A DNA stretch of 64,000 nucleotides, taken from contig LUCM01003318.1 in the NCBI GenBank assembly GCA_008360955.1, positions 22,287 to 86,286 on the forward strand, given 5' to 3'. Shown piece by piece: positions 46,140 through 56,346 of this stretch. This stretch comes from Fasciolopsis buskii (lineage: Eukaryota; Platyhelminthes; Trematoda; Plagiorchiida; Fasciolidae). The notes under the pieces are model-generated. The model worked only from the letters and a program-made list of their open reading frames with translations, had not been told where the DNA came from and ran no database searches. Within the stretch, counting starts at the first letter, position 1. Each line of letters begins with the position of its first letter. Position numbers and translations under genes: made by a program.

Positions 46140-48150
46140 AAAACGAGGCTTTCATGATGTTTAAGGACGCACTTAGATACCGAGATTACCTGAGGTACAT
46201 AGCGGACAGAAAGACGGTGTCACGCATCCCACGACAGTGCCGAACTGCCTACGAGGAGCGGATCGCTCGGGCCGGTGATAGCAACCCAAAGCCCATTAGA
46301 ATTATGTACATTCTAATGCATCATTGCAAGAGGCCGTAGGTGGAGTGAAATACCCTCAGGGAATTAGATCGACCGGCATTCAGGGGACATTTTCAGGCAC
46401 CATACAGGCAGGAGCAAGAGCCGCAGGGGCAATCAATGAGTCCCGTCACCTTTATAGTGGATATGCAGGATGGTGCGATTATAGAGGATGAAGTGGACAG
46501 CAGCCCAGAAGAGTGGACGCATCGAAAGAGGCATGGCCTGTTGGGATCCATCCAGCGATAGCAAAGCCTCTGGCAGAGGTGGGGCATTTCACCCAGATCT
46601 TTAATGCATCACCGGACGACGGGCAATTTCTTGCTGAGTGATTGAGGTCGACACTAGTGTCGATGCATAAAAGCAGCGAAAGAGATAATTGCGGCAGACA
46701 TAGACCGGTGAGCCTTACATCCATCATGATGAAAAATCCTGAAAATGACCTTCGCGACAGGATGGATAAACACCTTGAAGCAAACAAGTTTATTATGGTA
46801 GAGTAACACGGGTTTTGGCACAAGGTTCTTGTTTGGTCAAACTGGAAAGCTTCCTGGTCGAATTAACAGATAGGATTGACAGGGGCAAAGGAGTAGTATT
46901 CTGCTATCAGGGCTTTCAGCAGGCCTTTGGTTCTGTGAACCGCAGGCTTCTTGACCAGAACGTGAAGGCCTTCGGAGTGGGTGCTAGGGTGAACAACCGG
47001 ATAGCAAAAGTCTGTCGTCCAGAGCTTTCAGGGTGGGAGTCGATGGGTGTCTATCGGGCAGCGGATTGTTTTGCAGCGGGGTGCCTCAGGGGTCTGTCTT
47101 GGGGCCACTGTCCTTTCTAATGCATGTAAACCACATAGCCGGTGGTTTGGGAGATCCGTGTTCCATGTTTGCTGGCGCCATCAAACTATAATGGACAGCA
47201 AACAGTGCGGCTATCCAGAGGGATCTGGATGAAGTTTACCAGCGGTCTTTAAGATGGGATCTTCCGTTAAATGTGAGTAAATGTAAGCGGCTCATGGAAG
47301 GAGCAGCAGCCACACGGGTCCGCCTAGGCATCAGGTCGCGATGAAACAAACTCAGCAAGCAAGCGACCTCATGATAATCGTGAGTGCGGACGAAAATCCT
47401 AGTCTGCAGTTTCAAAGGACGGTCAGGATGGCATGGTGTGCCTTGCGCCAACTTTAGAGGACCGCAGAATCTAGTAGGCCTAACGTTCTACCGCCGCTTT
47501 CAAGTCATATGTCCGGCCGCACTCGAAGTACTGTGTCCGGGTATGAAGATCGTACTTGGCAATAGAAAGGAAAATGATGAAACTGGTTTCACGCGTTCCC
47601 ACACGGTGATTTGGACATTTGAGGCACATGGGATATGAGCAGAGGCTGAGGGCGCCTAGCTTTTTCTCTCCGGAAAATCATAAAGAAAAAGTAATTCAGT
47701 ACATCCCTCCAAGATCATTAAGGGTCTGGCAGAGATACCGCGTCATCATGGAGCCTTATTTCAAGTAATGGGGTACGACACACTTAGAGGAAACGGGAAA
47801 ACGATTGTGCGAGAACACGTAACCACCGGCTAGAGGAGTAAATCGTTTGCCACGCGAGTGGTACACGGCCGGAATAAATTACCAGAGGAAGTGGTCGAGG
47901 TAGAGTCGGTGCGTGAATTCAAAGGGAGACTAGACAGTGTGCGGTATTGACGAATTGTCCACCCCCGCGAAACGGCCATGTATTGCAAAGATTCAAATCG
48001 CTGGACGGAACTCGCCAACCTGCGCTAATCGGTTAATACAAACTTTCCACCAGCGATAGCTGGTAACGATCGGTGCTAAATGCCTGCTGGGTACTAGTTA
48101 GCGAATTTGTAAAAGTGTTGAAAAAGGAAGAGCGATGCTAGGAGGATAAA
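46140..48150 (+). mobile_element. CR1-like LINE with reverse transcriptase (family C)
   Basis: Plus strand, in order: PRQCRTAYEERIARAGDSNP (about 46.23 kb, linker after the endonuclease), KPLAEVGHFTQIFNAS (about 46.56 kb), RHRPVSLTSIMMK (46.70-46.74 kb), CLVKLESFLVELTDRIDRG (about 46.83 kb), VFCYQGFQQAFGSVNRRLLD (about 46.90 kb, palm block 1). The catalytic motif, normally FADDIKL, reads FAGAIKL at 47168-47188, so both catalytic aspartates are gone. Then SLRWDLPLNVSKCKRL (about 47.25 kb), VVHGRNKLPEEVVEVE (about 47.86 kb) and the 3' UTR. The element is certainly dead. Confidence 0.82.
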
Positions 48151-48289
48151 ACTAATGTCACTTTGTTCAGAAATATAGTCTATTTAGCATGCCAAACCCG
48201 TAAAATTTACTGGCTGCCATAGTGAAAATGATCATTTTTGTTTTCCAATTTTGTTTTGGCCCCGTGATTGGTAGAAGTATATCTTTTTA

Positions 48290-48910
48290 CCTTTGATCGA
48301 AAACATGCATATAAATCTATGTAAACATATATGTGTGCCTCCCCTAATGGTATTAGATATATATACATGTTTGCTCCATAATCGATTTAAATATGTATTT
48401 ATACATGTTTATGCATAGACGTATTTCATATATATATGTATATGTATACGTGTTTCCCACTTAGCAGAATTACATCTATGTGTTTGCCTCTTCATTGACT
48501 GATAAATAAAAATATATTCAATTTTGCTTCATAATGAAATCATATATGTACAGTTGTCTGGTACGTAATTTGATTATATATTTATGTGTTTGCTAGTTTT
48601 CCCCATAATGAAAATATAGATACATATTTATTTGTCCGCTCCATAATGGAAATAAATATACACATGCATTTGTTGGCTCCATACGGGAAATCTATATACA
48701 TTATTAGAAGGTTGCTCCATAATGAAAATGTATGTAGATAAAGAAATATATCTATACATACACAATTTTTCCTATATAATCTTATATATATGTTCATTTG
48801 TTCTCAACACAATCTGAAAACACATACATACATCCGTTAGCCCCTCAATCGTACGATATATGTTTATAATACAGTTTGCCCCTTAATGGAATTACAAATA
48901 CGTTAACTAA
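48290..48910. repeat. Degenerate AT-rich minisatellite
   Basis: A motif near TTTGCTCCATAATGGAAAT followed by ATATAYAYATG recurs about every 50-65 bases: GCTCCATAATCG (48369), TTCATAATGAAA (48527), CCCATAATGAAAA (48601), GCTCCATAATGGAAA (48639), GCTCCATACGGGAAA (48676) and GCTCCATAATGAAAA (48713), with weaker units on both sides. Spacing is irregular and spacers are not unique, so it is not a CRISPR. Confidence 0.7.
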
Positions 48911-49464
48911 CGGACGGCAAAAATGCATGTCACTCTGGAAGCCGCATATCCCGCTCTATCCCCCTCCATCTGCAGATGGGTATATATGGCTAGTGACACC
49001 TACAAGCATCTCTGGACCTACTCAGGAGTATGCTTGTATCAGCATGCATTTCTAACATTTCCATACGCACGGTTGATTAGTTCCACAGGCTACTTGTAGG
49101 AAAACCACGGAAAACCCCACCTTTGTTGCGCACGCGAAAGAAGACTCCCGTTCCAACAACCTAATGTATAGGATAAAGCAATAGCAGGAATAAATGATCT
49201 TCGAAATCGGTGTTGGTAATCAGATAGTGGTGGCCCCAGAGGGGGAGTGCTGTCTTTCAAGACAATCCCGTCTCTCCATTGGTCCCTGTTCCTCGCATCT
49301 CCGAATTCTTCCACGGGCCTCCGGGGTCCTCTTCTTCCGTTCTACGTGGTCTTGGTCTCTTTAGGTCGATATGGAATGGAAATGTTTTAGGTTAAATTAA
49401 TGCCCCGTCTACCTTGTTGAAATACATCATGTGCATGGATACGTTATTTAACTTTTGCTGACAT

Positions 49465-49605
49465 GCAGTGCAAACAGACGTACACTCCTTGGCCCATGTA
49501 TTTGGTGCAGTGGGAGTGAATCCAACGATAACATTTGTCGCACTGCACTCATTTGGTTGTTGCATCCAAATTCACTATGGGCAGCTCCTGTATGCATACG
49601 ACGCA
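49465..49605 (-). pseudogene. PHD-like zinc finger of the MULE element
   Basis: The minus strand reads CVVC, 17 residues, CDKC, YRWI, H, SH, C, TKYMGQGVYV, CLHC. All eight zinc ligands of a C4-H-C3 PHD finger are present and in order, with the usual aromatic W before the His. An in-frame TGA lies two residues before CDKC. The spacing before the last pair is at the short end for PHD fingers. The same region is decayed at 39.74-39.77 kb (FYVCVQC). Confidence 0.65.
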
Positions 49606-50198
49606 TAGGTCCTTGTATTTGATGAGGGTGGTGGTCCACACTGCCTACTTTTCTTCAACCTCCGCAGTCTGTAGCCAGTTGAGATGCTTCCTAAAGTTTA
49701 CAAACTGTAAGGGGTCACTAAAGACATGCACGCCAACTTCGTCGGTCTCCCTGGGAGCAATGGAGGCCTTATATCTTGAAGACGTAGGCACCTGAACGAA
49801 TGGGGACGTGCTGGAAATCAGTTCAAACGGTTTACCAGTTTTCCGTAACCTACTACTGTGAACGTGGTCATCGATGAGTGCATTTACTTTTGCATCCCCG
49901 GCAGCATGCACCAGGTTATTTGCGTCCTCATGTACGGCCAAGTAAGTTATTTTTACTGGCCTCCATCAACCTAGCTATATTTCAGAGTTACCCTAGGAAA
50001 CTCCTTACCTATTCTTCGCCTAAGTTTAATGAGGACACGTAAATGTCATGTCAAGCGCCTACTGGAGGGGACATCTTACCTTCTTTACTGAAAGGTAAAT
50101 GTTCCGCTGACATACTGCACCCCTTCTCGGGCGAAAGTGATGGGTGTGTGTAACCCTTACCTTGATATCCCCATCGGCCTACTGGAAGCTTACGGACG

Positions 50199-51009
50199 TC
50201 ATACCCGAGAAAAGAGCACGCAAGAAATATGTGGCGGCATGATAACAACCGCTGGTTCCAGAAAGAACACGCGCATGATGGTTGAAAGCCCAGAAATCCA
50301 CGTGCATTGCAGAACTTCGCGTAAACATGCCGATTGACGACGATTGCCTACTGCCTCCTTGAACTTATCGAAGTCTAACTTCGTGGACACAGACACTAAA
50401 ATACGCATCCACTGAGTAACGCGCTTCCCATCCTCTTCCACGCTTACTGGAAAGCTACTGCACGGACGGCGCATGTCCATGAGGACAAGAAACCGACACA
50501 ATGTTACCCCGGTTTCACGGTGAGCAGCACGAAAGGCATCTATTTGCGCCAAGCTGCGGTCGACCATTACTGTATGCACATTATTAATTGAAAGTAACCT
50601 TTCATTCATGACATTAATCGCCCAGCGAAGGTTGCTCCACATTCGTTGCGAAACAGAGCATAAAACACGGAGCGACCTAATCCACCATAATCTACTATCA
50701 CCGCATGCTAATGTACCGTCCCTAACCCGTTGGACTTTTTCCTGACGTACCTGCAAAATCTCCGACATTGCAAAAATTTCTTTTACGCCCATTAGGGACG
50801 ACTCCTGCTCTGTGGTTATTTCACTATTGCGCGTAATATCGGTCATGAAACCGGTGGAAGGAATGAGTATGTTGCGGACAAAATAGGCCAAATTATATTG
50901 CTTAGTAACTGCAAGCAACATGACGAAAACTGGGCGAATGATACTTGGAAATCTGCGAGTGAATATCACTTGAAAAGATAACAAAATTGCCGACGACCGC
51001 GCCGCTGCC
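50199..51009 (-). pseudogene. MULE/ZSWIM-type transposase, degenerate
   Basis: An open minus-strand stretch ends at 50199. Its start lies inside the inserted LTR, so the true N-terminus is displaced beyond 56.3 kb. The core reads NNVHTVMVDRSLAQIDAF (about 50.59-50.53 kb) and TLCRFLVLMDMRR (about 50.50-50.46 kb). This fits the MULE transposase pattern V-TD-D---I-A----P, then LC-FHVL--(L/M)RR, with the usual His replaced by Leu. Family members are DDE recombinases that cut and paste DNA. The frame is lost before the SWIM finger, so it is a pseudogene. A domesticated ZSWIM gene is a less likely alternative, given the second, deleted copy at 39-40 kb. Confidence 0.6.
50231..50275 (-). pseudogene. 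SWIM zinc finger of the MULE transposase
   Basis: In a different minus-strand frame from the transposase core, CACSFWNQRLLSCRH gives C-x-C-x9-C-x-H followed by IFLACSFLG. This is the SWIM pattern (typically C-C-F---LPCRH-F) found C-terminal to MULE transposase cores. One frameshift separates it from the core. Confidence 0.75.
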
Positions 51010-51263
51010 TGTAGAACGGATTTCCCGTCATTAATCTTGCATTGCGTTTTCTTGCTTTTAACCTTTAAGACCACTCGTGTGTCACTCCTGCTCGGCTCGG
51101 TACGATTGCAATACTGGCAACCCTGACACTTGCCGGTACAAAAAAGACAGTCGGGAGCGATAGCTGGGTGAGTATACTTTGATAGCAGCGTTTCTGAGTT
51201 ACGCGCAAATGGCGATGGCGCTTGACGTTCAACGTTCAGCTAAACAAGTTATCTGGAGAAACA
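51010..51263 (-). repeat. 3' LTR of gypsy element 1
   Basis: It matches 56092-56346. The last 190 bases (from GACCACTCGTGTGTCACT) are nearly identical, while the first 65 or so are clearly diverged. Confidence 0.8.
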
Positions 51264-51919
51264 AATCCAAGTTCCGCTGCAAAAGTCTCCTCTTAGAAGA
51301 CCTTAGAGAAGGGCTCTGACTGGGACCATAGGGAACAGGCCTGAAACTGACGGATGGTTTTGGACTCGGCATTGATTGCCAATCAGAAAATTTGCCGTTC
51401 TGTTGGTGGTTCCGTCAGTGTCAGTAGTTGGGATCTGACTGTGCGCCTGACACCCAACCTGAAAAACACCATAGGAGGTGACCTCAGGAGGTGCAATATC
51501 CCGGCCTAGGTGCCCCCGCCCGATGTGCGTCGGTCAAAATGGTGGATCTGACCGTGTCCCACACCCATCATCTTCCAGAATGTTCGCCATGCGTGTAGGA
51601 GTGAGTGTCTGTCCTCGGGTTCCCCTCGTACTCTGGTGCGCGCACGATGTCGACCATGTGACAGATGATTGTCTTGCCGAATTCCGTGAAATCGCCTCGG
51701 CCCTTTGATTCTTCTAAGGAAGTGCAAGACAAAGACAGACTGGTGTAAACGGTGTTCATGAGCACCGGCGGATGTTCGATATGATGCCCGGCACCTAACA
51801 TCAGTTGGTGCTGTCCTTGTCTGTTTGACATGAGGACGGCATGTCCACGAGCACATAAATTATCGCAAGAAACAGGCCATCCTATTAAGCACTGATATTC
51901 ACTTACGACGGAAGAGTAT

Positions 51920-52492
51920 TCAGCCATCTAATGTAAAAATGGTAACAAAATCAGAGAAACGAACGGCTTGCATTACCTTGCGGCGGCTACGACTACTTCG
52001 CATACCCGGAACTTCGGGTGTGATTTGTGGTGTTGTGGCTTCAGCTCCATCAGCAGTCTCGACGGGCGGCGTTGGTAACGGCTGATCTCGGCCAGGTTGC
52101 TGGGACTCATCAGATAAAGGGAGTCCGTCGTTATGTCTGTATTTCATGGTGGCAGGTTTAATACGATCGATAGACACCCGTTTGTGCCGGCCGGCAATGT
52201 CCAAAATGAACGTTTTAGGACCGCGTCTTACCGCGCGAAACGGACCGGTATACGGTGGTTGCAGTGGTGGTCGGACACCATCAACATCCACGAAAACCTG
52301 AGTTGAAGTACTCGATGCGGTTGGAATGTAGCCCGAAGGTCGTTGGCCCCGCAGTGGATTGGCATGAGGCGTTCGCATGTGTTGTGCGAGACGGTTTGCA
52401 TAGTTGCTGAAGTGCGTGGGTCTCGACGGGGACACCAGCTCCCTGGGGAGGCGGAGCGTGCTCCTTTGGCGTAGTGCACATTTCTTCCTCAA
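51920..52492 (-). pseudogene. Integrase C-terminal / GPY-F region of gypsy element 1
   Basis: The open frame includes FVDVDGVRPPLQPPYTGPFR followed by AVRRGPKTFILDIAGRHKRV and SIDRIKPA. This matches the GPY/F-like module at the integrase C-terminus of CsRn1-type elements, and a proline-rich tail follows. The region after 51.9 kb towards the LTR is the untranslated 3' part. Confidence 0.7.
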
Positions 52493-52499
52493 CTGAACT

Positions 52500-53230
52500 A
52501 TGGACGTTTAAAAGAGCTAACGGCAGTATTTCGCTCCAAAGCGGATTGGCCCCGGCTCACAGAGCGGCCTTAAGCTGCCGGTGGGATTTTTCCACCAGAC
52601 AGTTGGCTTCTGGGTGATAGGCGGTTGTTCTGAAATGCTTACACTCAAGTGTTTTAGTCATATTTGAAAATGCCTCGTCGAAATGCGAGCTGCGGTCGGT
52701 GGTCTCTACGGGGGGCAACCAAATATGCTTACCCAACCAGACAAGAAGGCTTTCGCGGCCTCTTCTGACGTAGGGCAGAGAATTGGTATGGCCTGCGATC
52801 AGCGAGTAAGACGGTCTACACAGGTGATTATGTGGACACAGCCGTGAGAAGACGGGAGGGGGCCTACGAGATCAACGTGCACGTGGTGAAAACGTGTCTC
52901 TGGTTCGGGAAGGGTAGTCAATGGAGCTGTGGTATATCGACGGACTTTCGCTCTCTGACATTGGATGCAGGCCCGGGACCAGTGGAGCACGGTTGATGTT
53001 AAACCATACAAAACGCTCTGTTAGTAGCCTCACCGAAGCAGCCACACCCGGGTGGGAGAGGTTGCTTAACGCCAGAAATGTGGTATAACGGTGAGCTGTT
53101 GGAACCACCAACCTTGGATCATCTTGCGATAAGTCGCAAAGAATTGCATTCTGCAACGCTGTGATAGGTACGACCGCTAAGTTTAATGAGCCGTCTCGTC
53201 GAAGTTTGTCGATATCGGGATCTAACGCCT
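52500..53230 (-). pseudogene. Integrase of gypsy element 1
   Basis: Minus strand: zinc-binding part with LSHPGVAASVRLLTERFVW (about 53.07-53.01 kb), then WSRACIQCQRAKVRRYTTAP (about 52.98-52.92 kb). Catalytic core: HVHVDLVGPLPSSHG (first Asp), VDRLTR, TTDRSSHFDEAF (second Asp) and TTAYHPEANCLVEKSHRQLK (Glu in LVEK). All three DDE residues are visible, but a shift near 52.8 kb and a stop after LKAAL break the frame. Confidence 0.78.
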
Positions 53231-53234
53231 AGGC

Positions 53235-53771
53235 CTATGCCATCGCGTCGAGGCTGATGTTCAGTGTTGGAGACAAACGAAGCTGATGTATACGAGAAAA
53301 AGCATTACCAACGGAGTCATCTGCCCCAGAGACATGTCGTGTGTCCGACGTAAACCGTGAAACAAAGTCTGAGTTGCGGATCTTGCGTGGCGAGTGCCGT
53401 TCAGTGGCTGAATGCAGCGCGTATACCAGCGGTTTGTGGTCTGCGGACACCTTCAACGGGCGACCTTCTAATGAGTGCCTGAAGTGTCGAACAGCTAGGC
53501 AGATGGCGAGCAACTCCCTGCCAAACGGGCTATATCTATACTCGGCCGGCTGCAGCCCCCTGGAAAAGAATGTCAAAGGCTTCCAAGAACCTTCGGTGTA
53601 CTGCTGAAGTACAGCTCCGACTGCAGTTTTTGAGGCGTCGGTTATCAGAGACATGAGTGCTCCCTGGTCAGGATATGCGAGTAGCGCTATTTTGGTGATG
53701 GCATCCCAAATGAAAATGAAAGCCTGTTTCGCAGCCTCAGGGAATTGGAACGTGCACTTAACTCCCCGCAA
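53235..53771 (-). pseudogene. RNase H region of gypsy element 1
   Basis: TDASKTAVGAVLQQYTEGSW supplies the first catalytic Asp. Then FSRGLQPAEYRYSPFGRELL and VSADHKPLVYAL, as in Ty3/gypsy RNase H. The upstream end overlaps the RT frame with a shift. Confidence 0.82.
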
Positions 53772-54530
53772 CAGATCTGTAAGGGGGGAATTGCTTCAGC
53801 ACAATTAGCAATAAAACGCCGATAGAAGTTAACTAGGCCAAAAAATTGCCGTAACTGTCGATAAGAAGGAGGCTCTGAGGAGTCCTGAATAGCAGTGACC
53901 TTATCTGGCAGGGGAGCTACATTTGAGGACGAAGCGATATGCCCTAGGAATGTGACGCTGGGTTTTCCAAACTCACATTTTGAAGCGTTAATCGTTACGC
54001 CATGTTTGTTTAGGCGGTCAAACAGAGCACGCAGGTGAGCGAAGTGTTGCTCCTCCGAGTGGCTAGCTACTACGATATCGTCTAGGCACACATACATATT
54101 CTCCAAACCGCGTGTGACCTCGTGCATAAACATTTGGAATGTTTGAGCTGCATTGCCGAGGCGGAAGGGCATCCTCACGAGCTCGAATAGTCCAAAAGTT
54201 GAGTTCACCTTCATTTTTGGTATGTCTTTCTTTTCTACGGAGATCTGATTGCATCCTGGAACTAAGCCCATGCGGCTGATAATCCGGCAACCGGACAGCG
54301 GCGAAGAGAGGTCCTGTATGTGGGGGGTCGGGTACCCATCGGAATCGGTGACCCCTTTCAGTGCTCTGTAGTCTCCACATGGTCGCCAGTCGCCATTAGC
54401 CTTAGGGACCATGTGAAGCGGGGAAGCCCAGGGAATACCGTAAGGTCGACTGATGCGTAGTTTCAACATGTGGTCGAATTTCGCCTTGGCCAGGCGGAAC
54501 TTGTCGGGAGCTAGGCGAAGACGCCTGCTA
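53687..54530 (-). pseudogene. Reverse transcriptase of gypsy element 1
   Basis: From 54469 down: GIPWASPLHMVPKANGDWRP, CGDYRALKGVT, RMPFRLGNAAQTFQMFMHEV, YVCLDDIVVASHSEEQH and FGLVNFYRRFIANCAEAIPP. The order and motifs are Ty3/gypsy RT. The catalytic box is YVCLDD where Y-(I/V)-DD is usual, so one extra residue pair surrounds the DD; the two aspartates remain. Confidence 0.85.
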
Positions 54531-55040
54531 AATGTTGGGGTCCTGTGGTTTCTATATGGTGACTTAACTTAGTATTGACGGCGGGAATTGGGCCGGCGTG
54601 CCGCAGTATACCCGGGTAGTCGCGAAGCAGCCCATCGCATGGCTGTTGGACTGGCGGTTTGGCGTGCTGGGGCGTAATTTGGTTGATATCGGCGCACGAC
54701 CCGGTCGCGGTCAGCGACGTTTGACGGTCTATTGTTTTCCCATGCCGAAAATCGACTAGCAGGTCGAAATGCTGGAGGAAGTCTATGCCAATAATGACGT
54801 ATGGGACGTTGGCGACGATGAATACCCGACGAAGTTTACGATTCAGACCTAGATCTTGGGTGAGGGAACGATGTCTGTACTTGAGAATGTCAGCGCAGTT
54901 CCATACCCGCAGCATCTCTGCCTACGCAGCGATCGAATTGCTCGAATCTCGCGGGATTACGCTGACCTCGGCACCTGCATCCACCAGGAACAGCTTATTA
55001 GTTGTCAAGTCTTTGACGTTAAGGAGGCCATAATTAGTGG
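54511..55040 (-). pseudogene. Protease and PR-RT linker of gypsy element 1
   Basis: Minus strand: LLNVKDLTTNKLFLVDAGAE followed by VSVI (about 55.03-54.95 kb). The aspartic protease motif is D-A-G here rather than D-S/T-G. Then VFIVANVPYVIIGIDFLQHF (54.82-54.76 kb), the flap/hydrophobic-GIDFL motif typical of retroelement proteases. A frameshift separates the DAG part from the rest. Confidence 0.75.
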
Positions 55041-55059
55041 CTAGCTCGGTGTCTTGTGC

Positions 55060-56070
55060 TGCTGACCACGAACCGGGAACCTCGTCTCCCTGTTTCTTGC
55101 CCGGAAATGTGCAACCGGGGTCACACCGTTTTGCTAAGCTTCCGAAGTGATTGTGATACAGTAGCCTTCCGCAGATGGCAGGAAGGGTCGCTTGGGACAG
55201 GGGCTACCGCGCTTGCCGCGACGCAGGCTGAACCGATCTCGTCGGCGGTCTGTATCGACTATTAGCCTCTGTAACAACGTGTCGACCCTCCTCAGAATGG
55301 TTGTTTATTCGTCCTGCGAAAATGAAAATGCGGTTCTGGGGGATGAGAGGGTATTCAGTGTTGAGGCACCCGGGCTATAGCGTGACATAATGTCATCAGC
55401 AATTTCGGCTGTTTCTTTTAGTGAATATTTGCGGGCAGTAATAACAACGGATGAAGATGCGGTGAGAGCCATTGAAGCCACAGCTGTCTTAGCACCGGGT
55501 CTTCGCCGAAAGTTGCCCCCGTAAGACGCCGCATTTCCCGCAATAGTTGTGAAGGCTTTTATTTTCCGGCTCGATTCCCTGAAGTATTTGTCGGATGAGT
55601 TGATCTTCCGCAGGGGCAGTCCGAGGTATAAACGCCTCTTTCGACGCGTCGTAACTACGAAAAGATACGATGATGTCCCCGACCTGAAGGGTTACTTCCG
55701 TAGGAAGACGGCCAGCCACCCATCTAAAACGGCTGACGTCGCTAGTTATTGTGATTCTCGAAATCCAGTTCACCTAAAATAAACCAGAGTTGAAGATCAG
55801 ATAGCAAGATCGACGGCATATGAAGAATTATTGAACTTACAGTAGGGTCTGTCGATGGTTTTCGCTCTGTAGACATGATACCTTGTTACCAGAAACGAAA
55901 GTAGCATCGAGAAGAAAACGTGTAGATAAATACGTGAAGAAAACTGCAGCCAGTAAGTATCAGCACGTAAAATCAATTTGCAAACAGTAAAACATATCAG
56001 TGATATCCAACCTCACAAAAAGTCAAAGTGGGTGTCAGTAGAAGAGAATAAACACCCACGTGACCCGTCA
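55060..56070 (-). pseudogene. Gag remnant with CHCC-type finger, gypsy element 1
   Basis: At about 55.17-55.11 kb the minus strand reads LLYHNHFGSLAKRCDPGCTF. This fits C--YH--FG--A--C---C of the CsRn1 Gag with the first Cys changed to Leu. Further upstream 55773-55489 reads AFIPRTAPAEDQLIRQILQG, similar to the Gag of this clade (and to GLKEAVITRAVPTED in element 2). Stops lie between the pieces. Confidence 0.6.
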
Positions 56071-56072
56071 AT

Positions 56073-56088
56073 CGCGTTGGACTCACCA
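56073..56088 (-). promoter_or_regulatory. Primer-binding site, tRNA-Trp-like, element 1
   Basis: The minus strand reads TGGTGAGTCCAACGCG three bases after the LTR end. In element 2 the same site reads TGGTGAGCCCGACGTGA. CsRn1-clade elements use a tRNA-Trp primer (TGGTGACCCCGACGTG-like). Confidence 0.65.
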
Positions 56089-56091
56089 GTT

Positions 56092-56346
56092 TGTAGAACG
56101 GATTGTCCTACCGTGAATCTCGTATTATGTTTGCTGAACCTTAACTTTTGTGACCACTCGTGTGTCACTCTTGCTCGGCTCGGTACGACTGCAATACTGG
56201 CAACCCTGACACTTGCCGGTACAAAAAAGACAGTCGGGAGCGATAGCTGGTTGAGTATACTTTGATAGCTGCGTTTCTGAGTTACGCGCAAATGGCGATG
56301 GCGCTTGACGTTCAACGTTCAGCTAAACAAGTTATCTGGAGGAACA
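56092..56346 (-). repeat. 5' LTR of gypsy element 1
   Basis: TG...CA ends. It sits next to the primer-binding site at 56073-56088 and therefore is the 5' LTR of a minus-strand element. Confidence 0.8.

Larger units (their letters stand above)
48911..51009 (-). mobile_element. MULE-like transposon, 3' part (interrupted by gypsy element)
   Basis: The minus strand runs from the broken transposase frame (51009-50199) through a SWIM finger (50275-50231) and a PHD-like finger (49605-49465) to non-coding sequence that matches 39.28-39.56 kb. At 51010 it meets the LTR of a gypsy element; its continuation appears at 56.36-56.81 kb beyond the other LTR. The outer left end is approximate; no clear inverted terminal repeat was seen. 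Confidence 0.65.
51010..56346 (-). mobile_element. CsRn1-like Ty3/gypsy retrotransposon, element 1
   Basis: LTRs of about 254 bp bound it: 51010-51263 (3' LTR) and 56092-56346 (5' LTR), both beginning TGTAGAACGGAT and ending ACA on the plus strand. Inside, on the minus strand: tRNA-Trp-like primer site, Gag remnant, CHCC-type finger, protease, RT, RNase H, integrase and a GPY/F-like module. Domain order PR-RT-RH-IN is that of Ty3/gypsy; the CHCC Gag and Trp primer are hallmarks of the CsRn1 clade. Frameshifts divide the polyprotein. It splits a MULE element. No matching target-site duplication was seen. Confidence 0.82.

Noticed and set aside
48290..48910. CRISPR-like array
   Set aside because: Repeats are imperfect and of uneven spacing, spacers are AT-rich and similar to each other, and the genome is eukaryotic.
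51506..51927. Envelope-like or extra gene at the 3' end of gypsy element 1
   Set aside because: The frames have no signal peptide, membrane segment or similarity that I can recognise; CsRn1-type elements usually lack env, so this is treated as 3' untranslated sequence.
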